Positions 45,338 through 53,737 of a DNA stretch of 64,000 nt are shown here, one piece after another. The stretch comes from Brevibacterium daeguense (GTDB taxonomy: Bacteria > Actinomycetota > Actinomycetes > Actinomycetales > Brevibacteriaceae), in NCBI RefSeq assembly GCF_021729135.1, contig NZ_JAJTWW010000002.1, positions 1-64,000 on the forward strand, given 5' to 3'. Made by a program: the position numbers and the translations under genes. Numbering within the stretch: the first letter of the stretch is position 1; the number at the start of each line of letters is the position of its first letter. The notes under the pieces were generated by a model. It was given only the letters and a program-made list of their open reading frames with translations. It was not told the origin of the DNA and searched no databases.

Positions 45338-47091
45338 CGGCTGCGCGCAGCGGAAAGCCCCCCGCGTCGGGACCCGAGGCGACCGCCGGTGCAGAGATGA
45401 GCAGGACCGCCATCCTGCTCCTCTTCATCGGCCTGATGGTGTCGATGTTCATGTTCTCCCTCAACCAGACGGTGCTGGCCACCGCGCTGCCGACCATCGT
45501 CGGCGAACTCGACGGCGTGGATCTCATGCTCTGGGTTTCGACCGCGTTCATGCTCGCCTCGACGATCATGATGCCCGTCTACGGCAAGATCGGTGACCTG
45601 TTCGGCCGGAAGCCGCTGTTCATCTTCGCCATCGTGATGTTCATGTTCGGCTCGCTGCTGGCAATGCTGGCCCAGGACATGATGCTGCTCATCGCGGGCC
45701 GTGTGTTCCAGGGCATCGGCGGTGGCGGGATGATGATCCTGTCGCAGGCGATCATCGCCGCGGTCGTGCCCGCCCGCCAGCGCGGCAAGTACATGGGCAT
45801 CATGGGCTCTGTGTTCGCCGTCTCCTCTGTCGCCGGACCGCTGATCGGCGGCTGGCTCACCGACGGACCGGGATGGCGTTGGGCCTTCGCCATCAACTTC
45901 CCGCTCGGCATCTTCGCGATCGTCGCTGCGGCGTTGTTCCTGAAGATTCCGCGTGTCACCCACGAGAAGCGACCCAAGATCGACATCGGCGGAATGGTGC
46001 TGGTCGCGATCTTCACCTCCTCGGTCATCCTGGTCTCGGCGTGGGGCGGACATCAGTACGCATGGGACTCGCCGGTGATCCTCGGCATGATCGCCGCCGC
46101 CCTCGTGGCCGGCATCGCGTTCGTGTTCGTCGAGCGCAGGGTCAGCGAGCCGGTGATCCCGATGACGCTGTTCCGCGACAGGAACTTCGTGCTCGCCACC
46201 TGTGCCGGACTGACGATCGGCGTGGCGATGTTCGGCGTGCTCAGCTACATGCCGACCTACCTGCAGATGGTCCACGGCATCGACGCGACGGTGGCCGGCC
46301 TGATGATGGTGCCGATGATGGGCACGATGCTCGTGTCGTCGACCGCCGTCGGCTTCATCGTCGCCCGCACCGGCAGATACAAGGCGTACCCGATCGTCGG
46401 CATGGTGCTGATCGTCACCGCTCTGGTGTTCATGTCCTTCATGAAGGCCGACTCCCATGCCGTCTGGTCGATCCTGCACCTGGCCGGGCTCGGACTGGGG
46501 CTGGGATTGAGCATGCAGCTGCTGGTTCTCATCGTGCAGAACTCCTTCCCGATCGCAATCGTCGGCACTGCCACGGCTGCGAACAACTTCTTCCGCCAGA
46601 TCGGGGCGACCCTGGGCATGGCTGTGATCGGCGCACTGTTCACCAGTCGGCTGATGAGCAACCTGTCTGCAGTGATGCCGACGGGTGCCGGCGCGCAGAG
46701 CGCGAACCGGCTCACTCCCGAGGCGGTCTCCCAGATGACCGGGCGCCTCCACGACGCGGTGGTCACCGGCTACAACGACGCGCTCATGCCCCTGTTCCTC
46801 TGGGTGGCGCCGCTGCCGCTGATCGGGCTGGTGTTCGTGCTGTTCATCAAGGAGATCCCGCTGGCGACGCGAATCGACCGGGCGAGCGTTCCTCCTCGCG
46901 CAGTCGTGGCGAAAGCACCGGCGGACCCGGCCCATGCGTCCTTGGATACAGTGGACTCGGCCGAGGACGCAGAGGACGAGGAGCGCGACGATGACGGTGC
47001 TGACGATTCTGACGGCGGAGGACAAGCCGCGACCCGCTCAATTCGATCGACTGCCGGAGAGCGCAGAAGTCCGGTGGGTGACCGCCCCTGA
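45334..47091 (+). CDS. DHA2-family MFS drug efflux transporter (EmrB/QacA type)
   Basis: A 585-residue transporter with about 14 TM helices in residues 22-510. The DHA2 motifs are LNQTVLATALPTIVGEL (motif D1), GKIGDLFGRKPLF (motif A) and GGGMMILSQAIIAAVVPARQRG / SVAGPLIGGWLTD (motif C). It probably exports toxic compounds by proton antiport. A hydrophilic, Asp/Glu-rich tail of about 70 residues ends in a region overlapping the next gene by 101 bp. The start overlaps the tetR stop. Confidence 0.93.
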   Translation: MTAARSGKPPASGPEATAGAEMSRTAILLLFIGLMVSMFMFSLNQTVLATALPTIVGELDGVDLMLWVSTAFMLASTIMMPVYGKIGDLFGRKPLFIFAIVMFMFGSLLAMLAQDMMLLIAGRVFQGIGGGGMMILSQAIIAAVVPARQRGKYMGIMGSVFAVSSVAGPLIGGWLTDGPGWRWAFAINFPLGIFAIVAAALFLKIPRVTHEKRPKIDIGGMVLVAIFTSSVILVSAWGGHQYAWDSPVILGMIAAALVAGIAFVFVERRVSEPVIPMTLFRDRNFVLATCAGLTIGVAMFGVLSYMPTYLQMVHGIDATVAGLMMVPMMGTMLVSSTAVGFIVARTGRYKAYPIVGMVLIVTALVFMSFMKADSHAVWSILHLAGLGLGLGLSMQLLVLIVQNSFPIAIVGTATAANNFFRQIGATLGMAVIGALFTSRLMSNLSAVMPTGAGAQSANRLTPEAVSQMTGRLHDAVVTGYNDALMPLFLWVAPLPLIGLVFVLFIKEIPLATRIDRASVPPRAVVAKAPADPAHASLDTVDSAEDAEDEERDDDGADDSDGGGQAATRSIRSTAGERRSPVGDRP

Positions 47092-47953
47092 GCTCGCAGA
47101 GGCCCTCGTCGGAGCGGATGCCCTGCTGATGTGGGATTTCTTCTCCACCGCACTGGAGGACGCATTCGATTCGGCGGGCGACCTCAGGTGGATCCATGCC
47201 GCGTCGGCCGGAGTCGACACCCTGATGTTTCCGGCGCTGCGGGAGTCCGACATCGTGCTCACGAACGCCCGCGGCATCTTCGACCGCCCGATTGCCGAGT
47301 TCGTGCTGGCCTTCATTCTGCTGTTCGCCAAGGACATGCCGGAGTCACTGGAGCTGCAGGCCCAGCGCACCTGGCACCGGCGGGAGACCGAGAACATCGC
47401 GGGCACGCGCGCCCTCGTGGTCGGGACCGGCTCGATCGGCCGTGAGATCGCACGCCTGCTCGTGGCGGTGGGAATCGAGGTGCGCGGTGCCGGGTCCTAC
47501 GCGCGCTCGAACGACCCGGTGTTCGGCGACATCACCGACTCGGCCCAGCTCGCCTCGCACGTCGCCGACGTCGACTGGCTCATCAATGTCACCCCGCTGA
47601 CTCCCGCGACGACCGGGCTCATCGACGCCGAGGTGCTCGCCGCCCTGCCGACGTCGGCTCGGCTCATCAACGTCGGCCGCGGCGCCTCGGTCATCACCGA
47701 GGACCTGGTGGCCGCTCTGCGGTCCGGTGAGATCGCCGGCGCCGGGCTCGACGTAGTGGATCCTGAGCCGCTGCCTGCCGGTCATCCCCTGTGGGAGTGC
47801 CCGGGAGCCGTCGTCACCGCCCACATGAGCGGCGACACCCACGGTTGGACCGACCGGCTGGCGGATCAGTTCATGGACAACTGGGATCGGTTCCTGGCCG
47901 ACGAGCCGCTTCTCAACGTCGTGGATCTGAGCAGGGGCTACGTCCGCTCATGA
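46991..47953 (+). CDS. D-2-hydroxyacid dehydrogenase (NAD-binding)
   Basis: A 320-residue protein of the D-isomer 2-hydroxyacid dehydrogenase family: the Rossmann motif VVGTGSIGREIA, the conserved NVGRGASVI, DVVDPEPLPAGHPLW and the catalytic His in VTAHMSGDT. The substrate is unknown; members reduce glyoxylate, hydroxypyruvate or phenylpyruvate. AGGAG lies about 8 nt before the ATG at 46991, inside the end of the efflux gene. The stop overlaps the next start (ATGA). Confidence 0.9.
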   Translation: MTVLTILTAEDKPRPAQFDRLPESAEVRWVTAPELAEALVGADALLMWDFFSTALEDAFDSAGDLRWIHAASAGVDTLMFPALRESDIVLTNARGIFDRPIAEFVLAFILLFAKDMPESLELQAQRTWHRRETENIAGTRALVVGTGSIGREIARLLVAVGIEVRGAGSYARSNDPVFGDITDSAQLASHVADVDWLINVTPLTPATTGLIDAEVLAALPTSARLINVGRGASVITEDLVAALRSGEIAGAGLDVVDPEPLPAGHPLWECPGAVVTAHMSGDTHGWTDRLADQFMDNWDRFLADEPLLNVVDLSRGYVRS

Positions 47954-48615
47954 TCGAGGATGAGCGCTACGACGAGCAGCGACGGCAGCTCGTCCGCCAG
48001 GAGGTCGCGACAGTCATGGGACTGCGGACCTCGGCATTCTTCGCGTATCTGCTGATTGCGCTCGCCATGCTGTCGGTCGCCGTCGGTGCTGCGATCGCCG
48101 CCTTCCGATCGACCCCGGCCGACTCGGTGATGCTGTTCATCGCCACCACGATGACGATGGTCGGGGTGGTAGCTGCCGTGGGCGCTGTGCTGAGCACACG
48201 CGGACTGCACAGGGATCCGCTCGACGCGCTGCAGCTGACCCGGCCCAAGAAGACCCGCGCACCCCGCAACATGCCCGCCGGCGTCAGCGTCCTCGTCGTC
48301 GCGATCCTGGTGGGCATCCTGCTGGCGTTCCTGCTGCTCAGCGAGTCCATCGCCATGGCAAGCGGAGTGCTGGTGGGATTCGTCTTCCTCGGCCTGATCG
48401 GACCCGCCTCGGCGGCCTGCTTCCAGTGGAGTGAGCGCGACCTCGACTCTCAGCTCGCTGAGGATCCGGCACTCCGGGAGCGAGTGGATTCGACGGTGCC
48501 GATCTGGGTGCACGACGCGCTGACGGACCGGGCCCTCGAGCGGCGTCGCAACGAGGCCAGGAAAGAGCGCTTCGCCAAGCGGATCGACCCGCCCGCGGAC
48601 ACCTCGGAGCCCTGA
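47950..48615 (+). CDS. Four-TM membrane protein of unknown function
   Basis: A 221-residue protein with four hydrophobic segments in two pairs (about residues 24-48, 54-78, 108-127 and 133-155) and a charged C-terminal tail. No family was recognised. It is the last gene of the TetR-efflux-dehydrogenase operon, coupled by ATGA, so it may belong with the exporter. Its stop codon begins a tract of about six 19-22 bp repeats. Confidence 0.75.
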   Translation: MIEDERYDEQRRQLVRQEVATVMGLRTSAFFAYLLIALAMLSVAVGAAIAAFRSTPADSVMLFIATTMTMVGVVAAVGAVLSTRGLHRDPLDALQLTRPKKTRAPRNMPAGVSVLVVAILVGILLAFLLLSESIAMASGVLVGFVFLGLIGPASAACFQWSERDLDSQLAEDPALRERVDSTVPIWVHDALTDRALERRRNEARKERFAKRIDPPADTSEP

Positions 48616-48735
48616 CCGGGAGCTGACTGTCCTGTCGGGAGCTGACTGGTCTGTCGGGGGACTGACCGGTCTGTCGGGAGCCGATCGTCCTGTCGTGAGC
48701 TGAGTGGTCGGACCGGGAGCTGACTGTCCTGATCC
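48610..48735. repeat. About six 19-22 bp repeats starting at a stop codon
   Basis: The gene end GGAGCCCTGACCGG is followed by units such as GGGAGCTGACTGGTCTGTC. The first and last full units share an identical 20-mer, ACCGGGAGCTGACTGTCCTG, at 48615-48634 and 48712-48731. Confidence 0.85.
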
Positions 48736-48801
48736 GCGTCCGACCACGACTTGCGCCAGTGAACCTCGATCTCGGCGGGTTCTCACGCGCCGCCGGGATC
48801 C

Positions 48802-50298
48802 TCAGACCCAGCCGAGAGACCGCTGCACGGCGTCATCCCATCGTCGCAGGATGCGAGTTCGCTCGCCGGCATCGATCTGCGGCGTCCAGCTGCGGGCGAC
48901 TGATCGGAACTGGCCGACCTCCTGCGTGTCCGCATAGGTTCCGGCCCCGATCCCAGCGGCGAAAGCGGCTCCGAGTGCCGTCGCCTCCACGATGCGAGGC
49001 CGGACGACCTCACACCCGAGCACATCTGCCTGGAACTGCATGAGGGTGTCGTTGACGCTCATCCCGCCGTCGGCGGAGATCCGCTCGATCTCGAAACCGG
49101 AATCCGACCGCATCGAGGAGAGCACCTCGGCGGTCTGGAATGCAGTGGACTCGAGAGCCGCGCGGGCGATGTGAGCTTTGGTGGTGAAGCGGGTGAGGCC
49201 GACGATCGTCCCGCGAGCATCCGGGCGCCACCGCGGGGCGAACAGCCCCGAGAATGCCGGCACGAAGTAGACATCGCCGCAATCCGGGACACTGGCGGCC
49301 AGCTCCTCGATCTCCGCCGAGGAGGAGATCAGCCCCAGCTCGTCGCGCAGCCACTGCACCACGGATCCCGCGACTGCGATCGAGCCCTCGAGCGCATAGC
49401 TGGGCGGCTGCCCGGCGATGGTATACCCGACGGTGCTCACCAGGCCATGCGAGGACCGGCGGATCTCCGTCCCGGTGTTGGTCAGCAGGAAGCAGCCGGT
49501 GCCGTAGGTGTTCTTGGTGTCGCCGGGGGAGAATGCGCACTGCCCGAAGGCTGCTGCCTGCTGATCTCCGAGGACACCGGTGATCGGCACTCCGCCCAGG
49601 AGCTGGTTCGCGTCGACCCGCCCGAATTCGCCGATCGAGGGGCGGATCTCCGGGAGCACGGCCTCCGGGATCCCGGTGATCTCGAGCATGCGTGGCGACC
49701 ATTGCAGGGACGCGAGATCCATGAGCAGCGTGCGGGAGGCGTTGGTCGCATCCGTGAGGTGCAGACCGCCCCGCGGACCTCCCGTGAGGTTCCAGATCAG
49801 CCAGCTGTCGATCGTTCCGAACAGCAGTTCACCCGCCTCGGCGCGCTCGCGGATCCGAGGATCGGAATCGAGGAGCCACATGAGCTTGACCGCCGAGAAA
49901 TAGGTGTTGACGGGCAGCCCGGTGATGCCGAGGATCTCGTCGGCCAGGCCCGCTTCGGTGAGCCGGGTGACGAACTCACCGCCGCGGGTGTCCTGCCACA
50001 CGAGCGCCCGGTGGACGGGTTCACCGGTCCGCCTGTCCCACAGCACGGTGGTCTCGCGCTGGTTGGTGATTCCGACGGCACTGATGTCAGCGGCAGTGAG
50101 AGAAGCGGTGCCGAGCACGCGCCCGATGACTTCGCGGCTGGTTCGCCAGATCTCGGCGGCGTCATGCTCGACGAGCCCGGTGCCGGGGAAGTGCTGTCGG
50201 AATTCCTGGGCGCTGGATGCCACAGTGCGGCCATCTTCGGAGAAGATGACCGCACGTGTGGACGTGGTCCCCTCGTCGAGCGCGAGGATGTGGCCCAT
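48802..50298 (-). CDS. glpK: Glycerol kinase
   Basis: Phosphorylates glycerol to glycerol 3-phosphate. The 498-residue FGGY kinase has ILALDEGTTSTRAVIF, GITNQRETTVLWDRRTGEPVHRALVWQDTR, GTIDSWLIWNLTGG, TNASRTLLMDL, GDQQAAAFGQCAF, KNTYGTGCFLL and the second FGGY signature around ISADGGMSVNDTLMQ. It starts 2 nt after the upstream gap gene on the same strand, so the two are co-transcribed and perhaps coupled. This is an uncommon pairing. Confidence 0.96.
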   Translation of the reverse strand: MGHILALDEGTTSTRAVIFSEDGRTVASSAQEFRQHFPGTGLVEHDAAEIWRTSREVIGRVLGTASLTAADISAVGITNQRETTVLWDRRTGEPVHRALVWQDTRGGEFVTRLTEAGLADEILGITGLPVNTYFSAVKLMWLLDSDPRIRERAEAGELLFGTIDSWLIWNLTGGPRGGLHLTDATNASRTLLMDLASLQWSPRMLEITGIPEAVLPEIRPSIGEFGRVDANQLLGGVPITGVLGDQQAAAFGQCAFSPGDTKNTYGTGCFLLTNTGTEIRRSSHGLVSTVGYTIAGQPPSYALEGSIAVAGSVVQWLRDELGLISSSAEIEELAASVPDCGDVYFVPAFSGLFAPRWRPDARGTIVGLTRFTTKAHIARAALESTAFQTAEVLSSMRSDSGFEIERISADGGMSVNDTLMQFQADVLGCEVVRPRIVEATALGAAFAAGIGAGTYADTQEVGQFRSVARSWTPQIDAGERTRILRRWDDAVQRSLGWV

Positions 50299-50300
50299 GG

Positions 50301-51743
50301 TCAGACGCGCTTGGGCAGCGACGGGGTGTCGATGCACGCCATGTCAGCCACGCAGCGGACGACCTGGCAGGAGTAGCCGAACTCGTTGTCGTACCAGACG
50401 TAGACCACGACACGGTCCCCGTCGACGATTGTTGCCAGACCGTCGACGATGCCTGCCCGCTTGGAGCCGACGAAATCAGTCGACACGACCTCGGGGGAGG
50501 CGATGTAGTCGATCTGATTGCGCAGCTGCGAGTGGAGCGAGGTCTCCCGCAGGAAGCCGTTGAGCTGGTCGACCGTGGTCTCCCGCTCCAGGTTGAGGTT
50601 GAGGATCGCCATCGACACGTCCGGGGTGGGGACGCGGATGGCATTGCCCGACAGTTTGCCCTTCAGCTCCGGCAGGGCCTTGGCCACGGCCTTCGCCGCA
50701 CCGGTCTCCGTGAGCACCATGTTGAGGCCGGCCGCACGACCGCGACGCGACCCCTTGTGGAAGTTGTCGATGAGATTCTGGTCATTGGTGAACGAGTGGA
50801 CGGTCTCGACGTGGCCGTTGCGCACTCCGAACTCGTCGTTGATCACCTGGAGGACCGGGGTGATGGCGTTGGTCGTGCACGAGGCGGCCGACAGGATCGT
50901 GTCGTCCGGCCGGATGTCGGAGTTGTTGACGCCGTAGACGATGTTCTTGATGTCGCCCTTGCCCGGTGCGGTGAGCAGCACCTTCGACACGCCGGGGCAG
51001 TCGAGGTGCTGCTTGAGACCTTCCTCGTCCCGCCAGCGACCGGTGTTGTCGATGACGATCGCATCCTTGATGCCGTACTCCGTGTAGTCGACCTGCGAGG
51101 GGTCGCCGGAGTAGATCACCTGGATGAGGACGCCGTTGGCCTGGATCGTGTTGTTCTCCTCGTCGACGATGATGGTGCCGTCGAACTTGCCGTGCACGGA
51201 GTCACGGCGAAGGAGGGAGGCGCGCTTGACGATGTCGTTCTCGCTGTTCTTGCGCACGACTATCGCCCGCAGGCGCAGACCGGTGCCGCCGGCGTGGTCG
51301 ACGAGGATCCGAGCAAGCAGACGGCCGATGCGTCCGAAGCCGTAGAGCACGACGTCCCGCGGTTCACCGGGCGTCTCTCCCACACCATCCACGACGTCGG
51401 CGAGCTCACTGCGGAGGAAAGCCACGAGATCGGACTGGTCGGAGCTGCGGAAGCCTGCTGCCAGGCGACCGAGGTCGATGCTGCTGGTGCCGAGGTTGAG
51501 CGCCTCGAGCTCGTTGACGATGGCTGCGGTCTCGGCGATGTCGAGCTCGGCGCCGTCGAAGTGCCGGGCATAGCGGTGCGCCTTGAGGATTCCGGTGACC
51601 GACTTGTTCAGCAGGCTGCGGCCGTACACCGTCAGGAGCACGTCATTGTTGCGGTAGAGGCGACCCACGACCGGGATCATCCTCTCAGCGGCATCCTGCT
51701 TGGCTGCCCACTCGTCCATTGTTGCGGTCGTCTGATCAGTCAC
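50301..51743 (-). CDS. gap: Glyceraldehyde-3-phosphate dehydrogenase, long GapB-like form
   Basis: A 480-residue GAPDH with an N-terminal extension of about 125 residues before the NAD(P) fold (VVLYGFGRIGRLLARIL) and the catalytic SAASCTTNAI. This is the size and architecture of the second, GapB/GapX-type enzyme of corynebacteria, which favours the gluconeogenic direction with NADPH. A function in gluconeogenesis from glycerol or acids fits the glpK neighbour but is inference. The GTG at 51743 follows AAGGGGA; an in-frame ATG eight codons later is the alternative. Confidence 0.93.
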   Translation of the reverse strand: MTDQTTATMDEWAAKQDAAERMIPVVGRLYRNNDVLLTVYGRSLLNKSVTGILKAHRYARHFDGAELDIAETAAIVNELEALNLGTSSIDLGRLAAGFRSSDQSDLVAFLRSELADVVDGVGETPGEPRDVVLYGFGRIGRLLARILVDHAGGTGLRLRAIVVRKNSENDIVKRASLLRRDSVHGKFDGTIIVDEENNTIQANGVLIQVIYSGDPSQVDYTEYGIKDAIVIDNTGRWRDEEGLKQHLDCPGVSKVLLTAPGKGDIKNIVYGVNNSDIRPDDTILSAASCTTNAITPVLQVINDEFGVRNGHVETVHSFTNDQNLIDNFHKGSRRGRAAGLNMVLTETGAAKAVAKALPELKGKLSGNAIRVPTPDVSMAILNLNLERETTVDQLNGFLRETSLHSQLRNQIDYIASPEVVSTDFVGSKRAGIVDGLATIVDGDRVVVYVWYDNEFGYSCQVVRCVADMACIDTPSLPKRV

Positions 51744-51776
51744 CTGACAGTCCCCTTCATTGCAGAAATTGCGATG

Positions 51777-51833
51777 TTCCGCAGCGGAAGCTCGATGATC
51801 CGCTGTGGAAATCCGTTGCTTGCTTGGATTTTA
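51777..51833 (-). promoter_or_regulatory. gap-glpK promoter and 5' UTR inverted repeat
   Basis: On the minus strand a TAAAAT -10 (51828-51833) predicts a start near 51821. TTCCGCAGCGGA (51777-51788) and TCCGCTGTGGAA (51799-51810) form a 12-bp inverted repeat, 11 of 12 matched, with a 10-nt loop, in the leader between that start and the GTG. Confidence 0.55.
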
Positions 51834-51839
51834 CCCATT

Positions 51840-51920
51840 GTCGAACGATGCGGGCACCCGGTCCAAGGCGCGGTCTGCGTCCAACTCGGTGCGGAGTCTG
51901 CGTCCAACCCTGTGCGGAGC
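51840..51920. repeat. Short repeats between gap and the glycosylase gene
   Basis: GCGGTCTGCGTCCAAC, then GCGGAGTCTGCGTCCAAC and GTGCGGAGCTC recur at 20-27 bp spacing (51871-51921 region). No gene is visible. Confidence 0.5.
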
Positions 51921-52655
51921 TCACCCGCGTCCCTTCACGAACGCTGAGACTGTCGGATCTCCCGGAATGCTGAAGCGCCACGGGAACGCCTCGGGATCTG
52001 CGCCGGGGCCGCTGACGCCCACGCGCGGACCGACGGCGAAAGTTGACAGCGATGCTGGGGGAGTGAATGCCCACTCATCGCCGAACAGGTCCGCACCGTC
52101 CGATTCCGTGGTCGCGCCGAGGGCCTGGGCAACGCAGCCGGGCCCGCGGGCCAGCTCGCGATCGGTGGGAGGGGTGCGGCGCCGGACCGAGCGGCGCTCG
52201 CGCGCGAGCTCATGGCCTGCGACGACTTCTCCGGCCCGTACCAGCAGACCGGTCGGCTCGCCCTCCGGCTCACAGACCATGTTCAGGCTGTAGTGGATGC
52301 CGTAGATGAAGTAGCAGTACAGATGCCCCGGCGGCCCGAACATCGAGGCGTTGCGCGGAGTCCTGCCCCGATAGGCGTGGGAGGCGGGATCGATGCGGCC
52401 GTCGTACGCCTCGACCTCGGTGATCCGGACGGCCACCTCCGGCAGTCCTGGGATGCGTCGGGTGAGAACGCCTCCCAGCACCTCGGGAGCGACTTCGAGA
52501 ACGGGGCGCTCGAAGAATGCTCTGCTGATGGGAGGTCTGCCGTCGGTGGCGACGGGGGCCGAGCCATGGTCTCGTGCACCGGTCGAATTCGTTCCGGTGC
52601 GTGATGCCGCAGGGGCGGTGCCCGTGGATTCACCGGTGAGCGGAGTGCTGCTCAA
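51921..52655 (-). CDS. DNA-3-methyladenine glycosylase (MPG/AAG family)
   Basis: Excises alkylated or deaminated purines from DNA. The family core begins about residue 42 with ISRAFFERPVLEVAPEVLGG and contains VRITEVEAYDGRIDPASHAYRGRTPRN (catalytic Glu), MFGPPGHLYCYFIYGIHYSLNMVCE and the Gly-rich RELARGPGCVAQALG. The start is uncertain. The TTG at 52655 has AAGGAG 10 nt upstream and gives 244 residues; a GTG at 52808 would add an Arg/Ser-rich, non-conserved extension overlapping the DedA promoter. Confidence 0.85.
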   Translation of the reverse strand: MSSTPLTGESTGTAPAASRTGTNSTGARDHGSAPVATDGRPPISRAFFERPVLEVAPEVLGGVLTRRIPGLPEVAVRITEVEAYDGRIDPASHAYRGRTPRNASMFGPPGHLYCYFIYGIHYSLNMVCEPEGEPTGLLVRAGEVVAGHELARERRSVRRRTPPTDRELARGPGCVAQALGATTESDGADLFGDEWAFTPPASLSTFAVGPRVGVSGPGADPEAFPWRFSIPGDPTVSAFVKGRG

Positions 52656-52814
52656 AGAGGCGGTGCTCCTTCCTCGTGTCCTGGTCCTGCTGCATCTCGT
52701 GGAAGGTGGTGCAGAGCGAGGACGAGCAGGCTGGTGATGGCGGTGGGCTTCTCGGTCGAGGCTACTCGACGCGGCATGGATGCCGCGATTGCGAAAAATC
52801 CCAGACACCGACTA

Positions 52815-52820
52815 TAGGCT
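52815..52820 (+). promoter_or_regulatory. -10 element of a leaderless dedA transcript
   Basis: TAGGCT (within TATAGGCT) ends 7 nt before the ATG at 52828. No ribosome binding site is seen. Confidence 0.5.
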
Positions 52821-52827
52821 TGCCGTC

Positions 52828-53595
52828 ATGACTTCACACGCGACCGAGCAGCTGGCAGCAAGCTCCGGAGGAGCACTCACCGGATTCACCGGCTGGGTCG
52901 TCTCGGTGATGGAGACCCTGGGAGTGGCCGGCGTCGGACTCCTCGTCGCGCTGGAGAACATCTTCCCACCGATCCCCAGCGAGATCATTCTCCCATTGGC
53001 GGGCTTCACCGCATCCCAGGGCTCGATGAACCTCTTCGGCGCGATCGTCTTCGCGACCGTGGGCTCAGTCGTCGGTGCCCTCGGACTGTATTACCTCGGC
53101 TACGCCTTCGGACTGGAGCGGCTGCGCCGCTGGGCGTCCAAGATCCCCCTCATCGACGTCGTCGACATCGACAAGACGGTCTCGTGGTTCGCCAAGCACG
53201 GGCCGGCAGCAGTCTTCTTCGGCCGAATGATCCCGCTGTTCCGGTCGCTGATCTCGATCCCGGCCGGGGTCGAGAAGATGCGCCTGTCCGTCTTCATGCT
53301 GTTCACGACTCTCGGCAGCCTGATCTGGAACTCGATCTTCGTCGTCGCCGGTTACCTTCTCGGCGAGAACTGGCAGCTCGTCGAGGACTATGCGGGCTGG
53401 TTCCAGCGGATCGTCATCGCCCTGGTGCTGATCGCCGTCGTCTGGTGGGTGCAACGGCGGATTCGCCGCAACCGGGTCGAGCGTCGACTCGCCGCGGAGA
53501 TCGAGGCAGGCGACCCGCACGAATCCGACCAGCGCGAATCCGATCAGCACCGATTCGGCCGGCACGATTCCGAGGACGGGCGCCGACCGCAGTGA
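52828..53595 (+). CDS. DedA family (VTT domain) membrane protein
   Basis: A 255-residue integral membrane protein with about five TM segments. LENIFPPIPSEIILPLAGF and FFGRMIPLFRSLISIPAGVEKM carry the conserved acidic and Arg residues of the DedA/SNARE-associated family, now linked to lipid-carrier (undecaprenyl phosphate) or phospholipid flipping and proton-coupled transport. The last about 25 residues are a hydrophilic HESDQRESDQH repeat tail that seems to be captured repeat DNA. Confidence 0.9.
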   Translation: MTSHATEQLAASSGGALTGFTGWVVSVMETLGVAGVGLLVALENIFPPIPSEIILPLAGFTASQGSMNLFGAIVFATVGSVVGALGLYYLGYAFGLERLRRWASKIPLIDVVDIDKTVSWFAKHGPAAVFFGRMIPLFRSLISIPAGVEKMRLSVFMLFTTLGSLIWNSIFVVAGYLLGENWQLVEDYAGWFQRIVIALVLIAVVWWVQRRIRRNRVERRLAAEIEAGDPHESDQRESDQHRFGRHDSEDGRRPQ

Positions 53596-53625
53596 TCAGG
53601 CGCCTCGCCGCGCTGAACAGGAGAT

Positions 53626-53670
53626 GAGCCCCCCGCTCGAGATCGGAGATCCGACCACGAGCGGGGGCTC
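53626..53670. terminator. Bidirectional terminator between dedA and the GST-like gene
   Basis: GAGCCCCCCGCTCG (53626 on) pairs with CGAGCGGGGGCTC (ending 53670), a 13-bp stem with one bulged C. The flanking genes are convergent. Confidence 0.75.
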
Positions 53671-53705
53671 GACTCCAGCGTGCCACAAGGCTGGGTCAGG
53701 CTCTG

Positions 53706-53737
53706 CTGATCCAGGCCTCAGCTGATCCAGGCCTCAG
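53706..53737. repeat. Perfect 16-bp tandem duplication across the GST-like gene stop
   Basis: CTGATCCAGGCCTCAG occurs twice without gap or mismatch, at 53706-53721 and 53722-53737. The stop codon of the minus-strand gene (53718-53720) lies in the first copy; the second is coding (AEAWIS). Confidence 0.92.
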
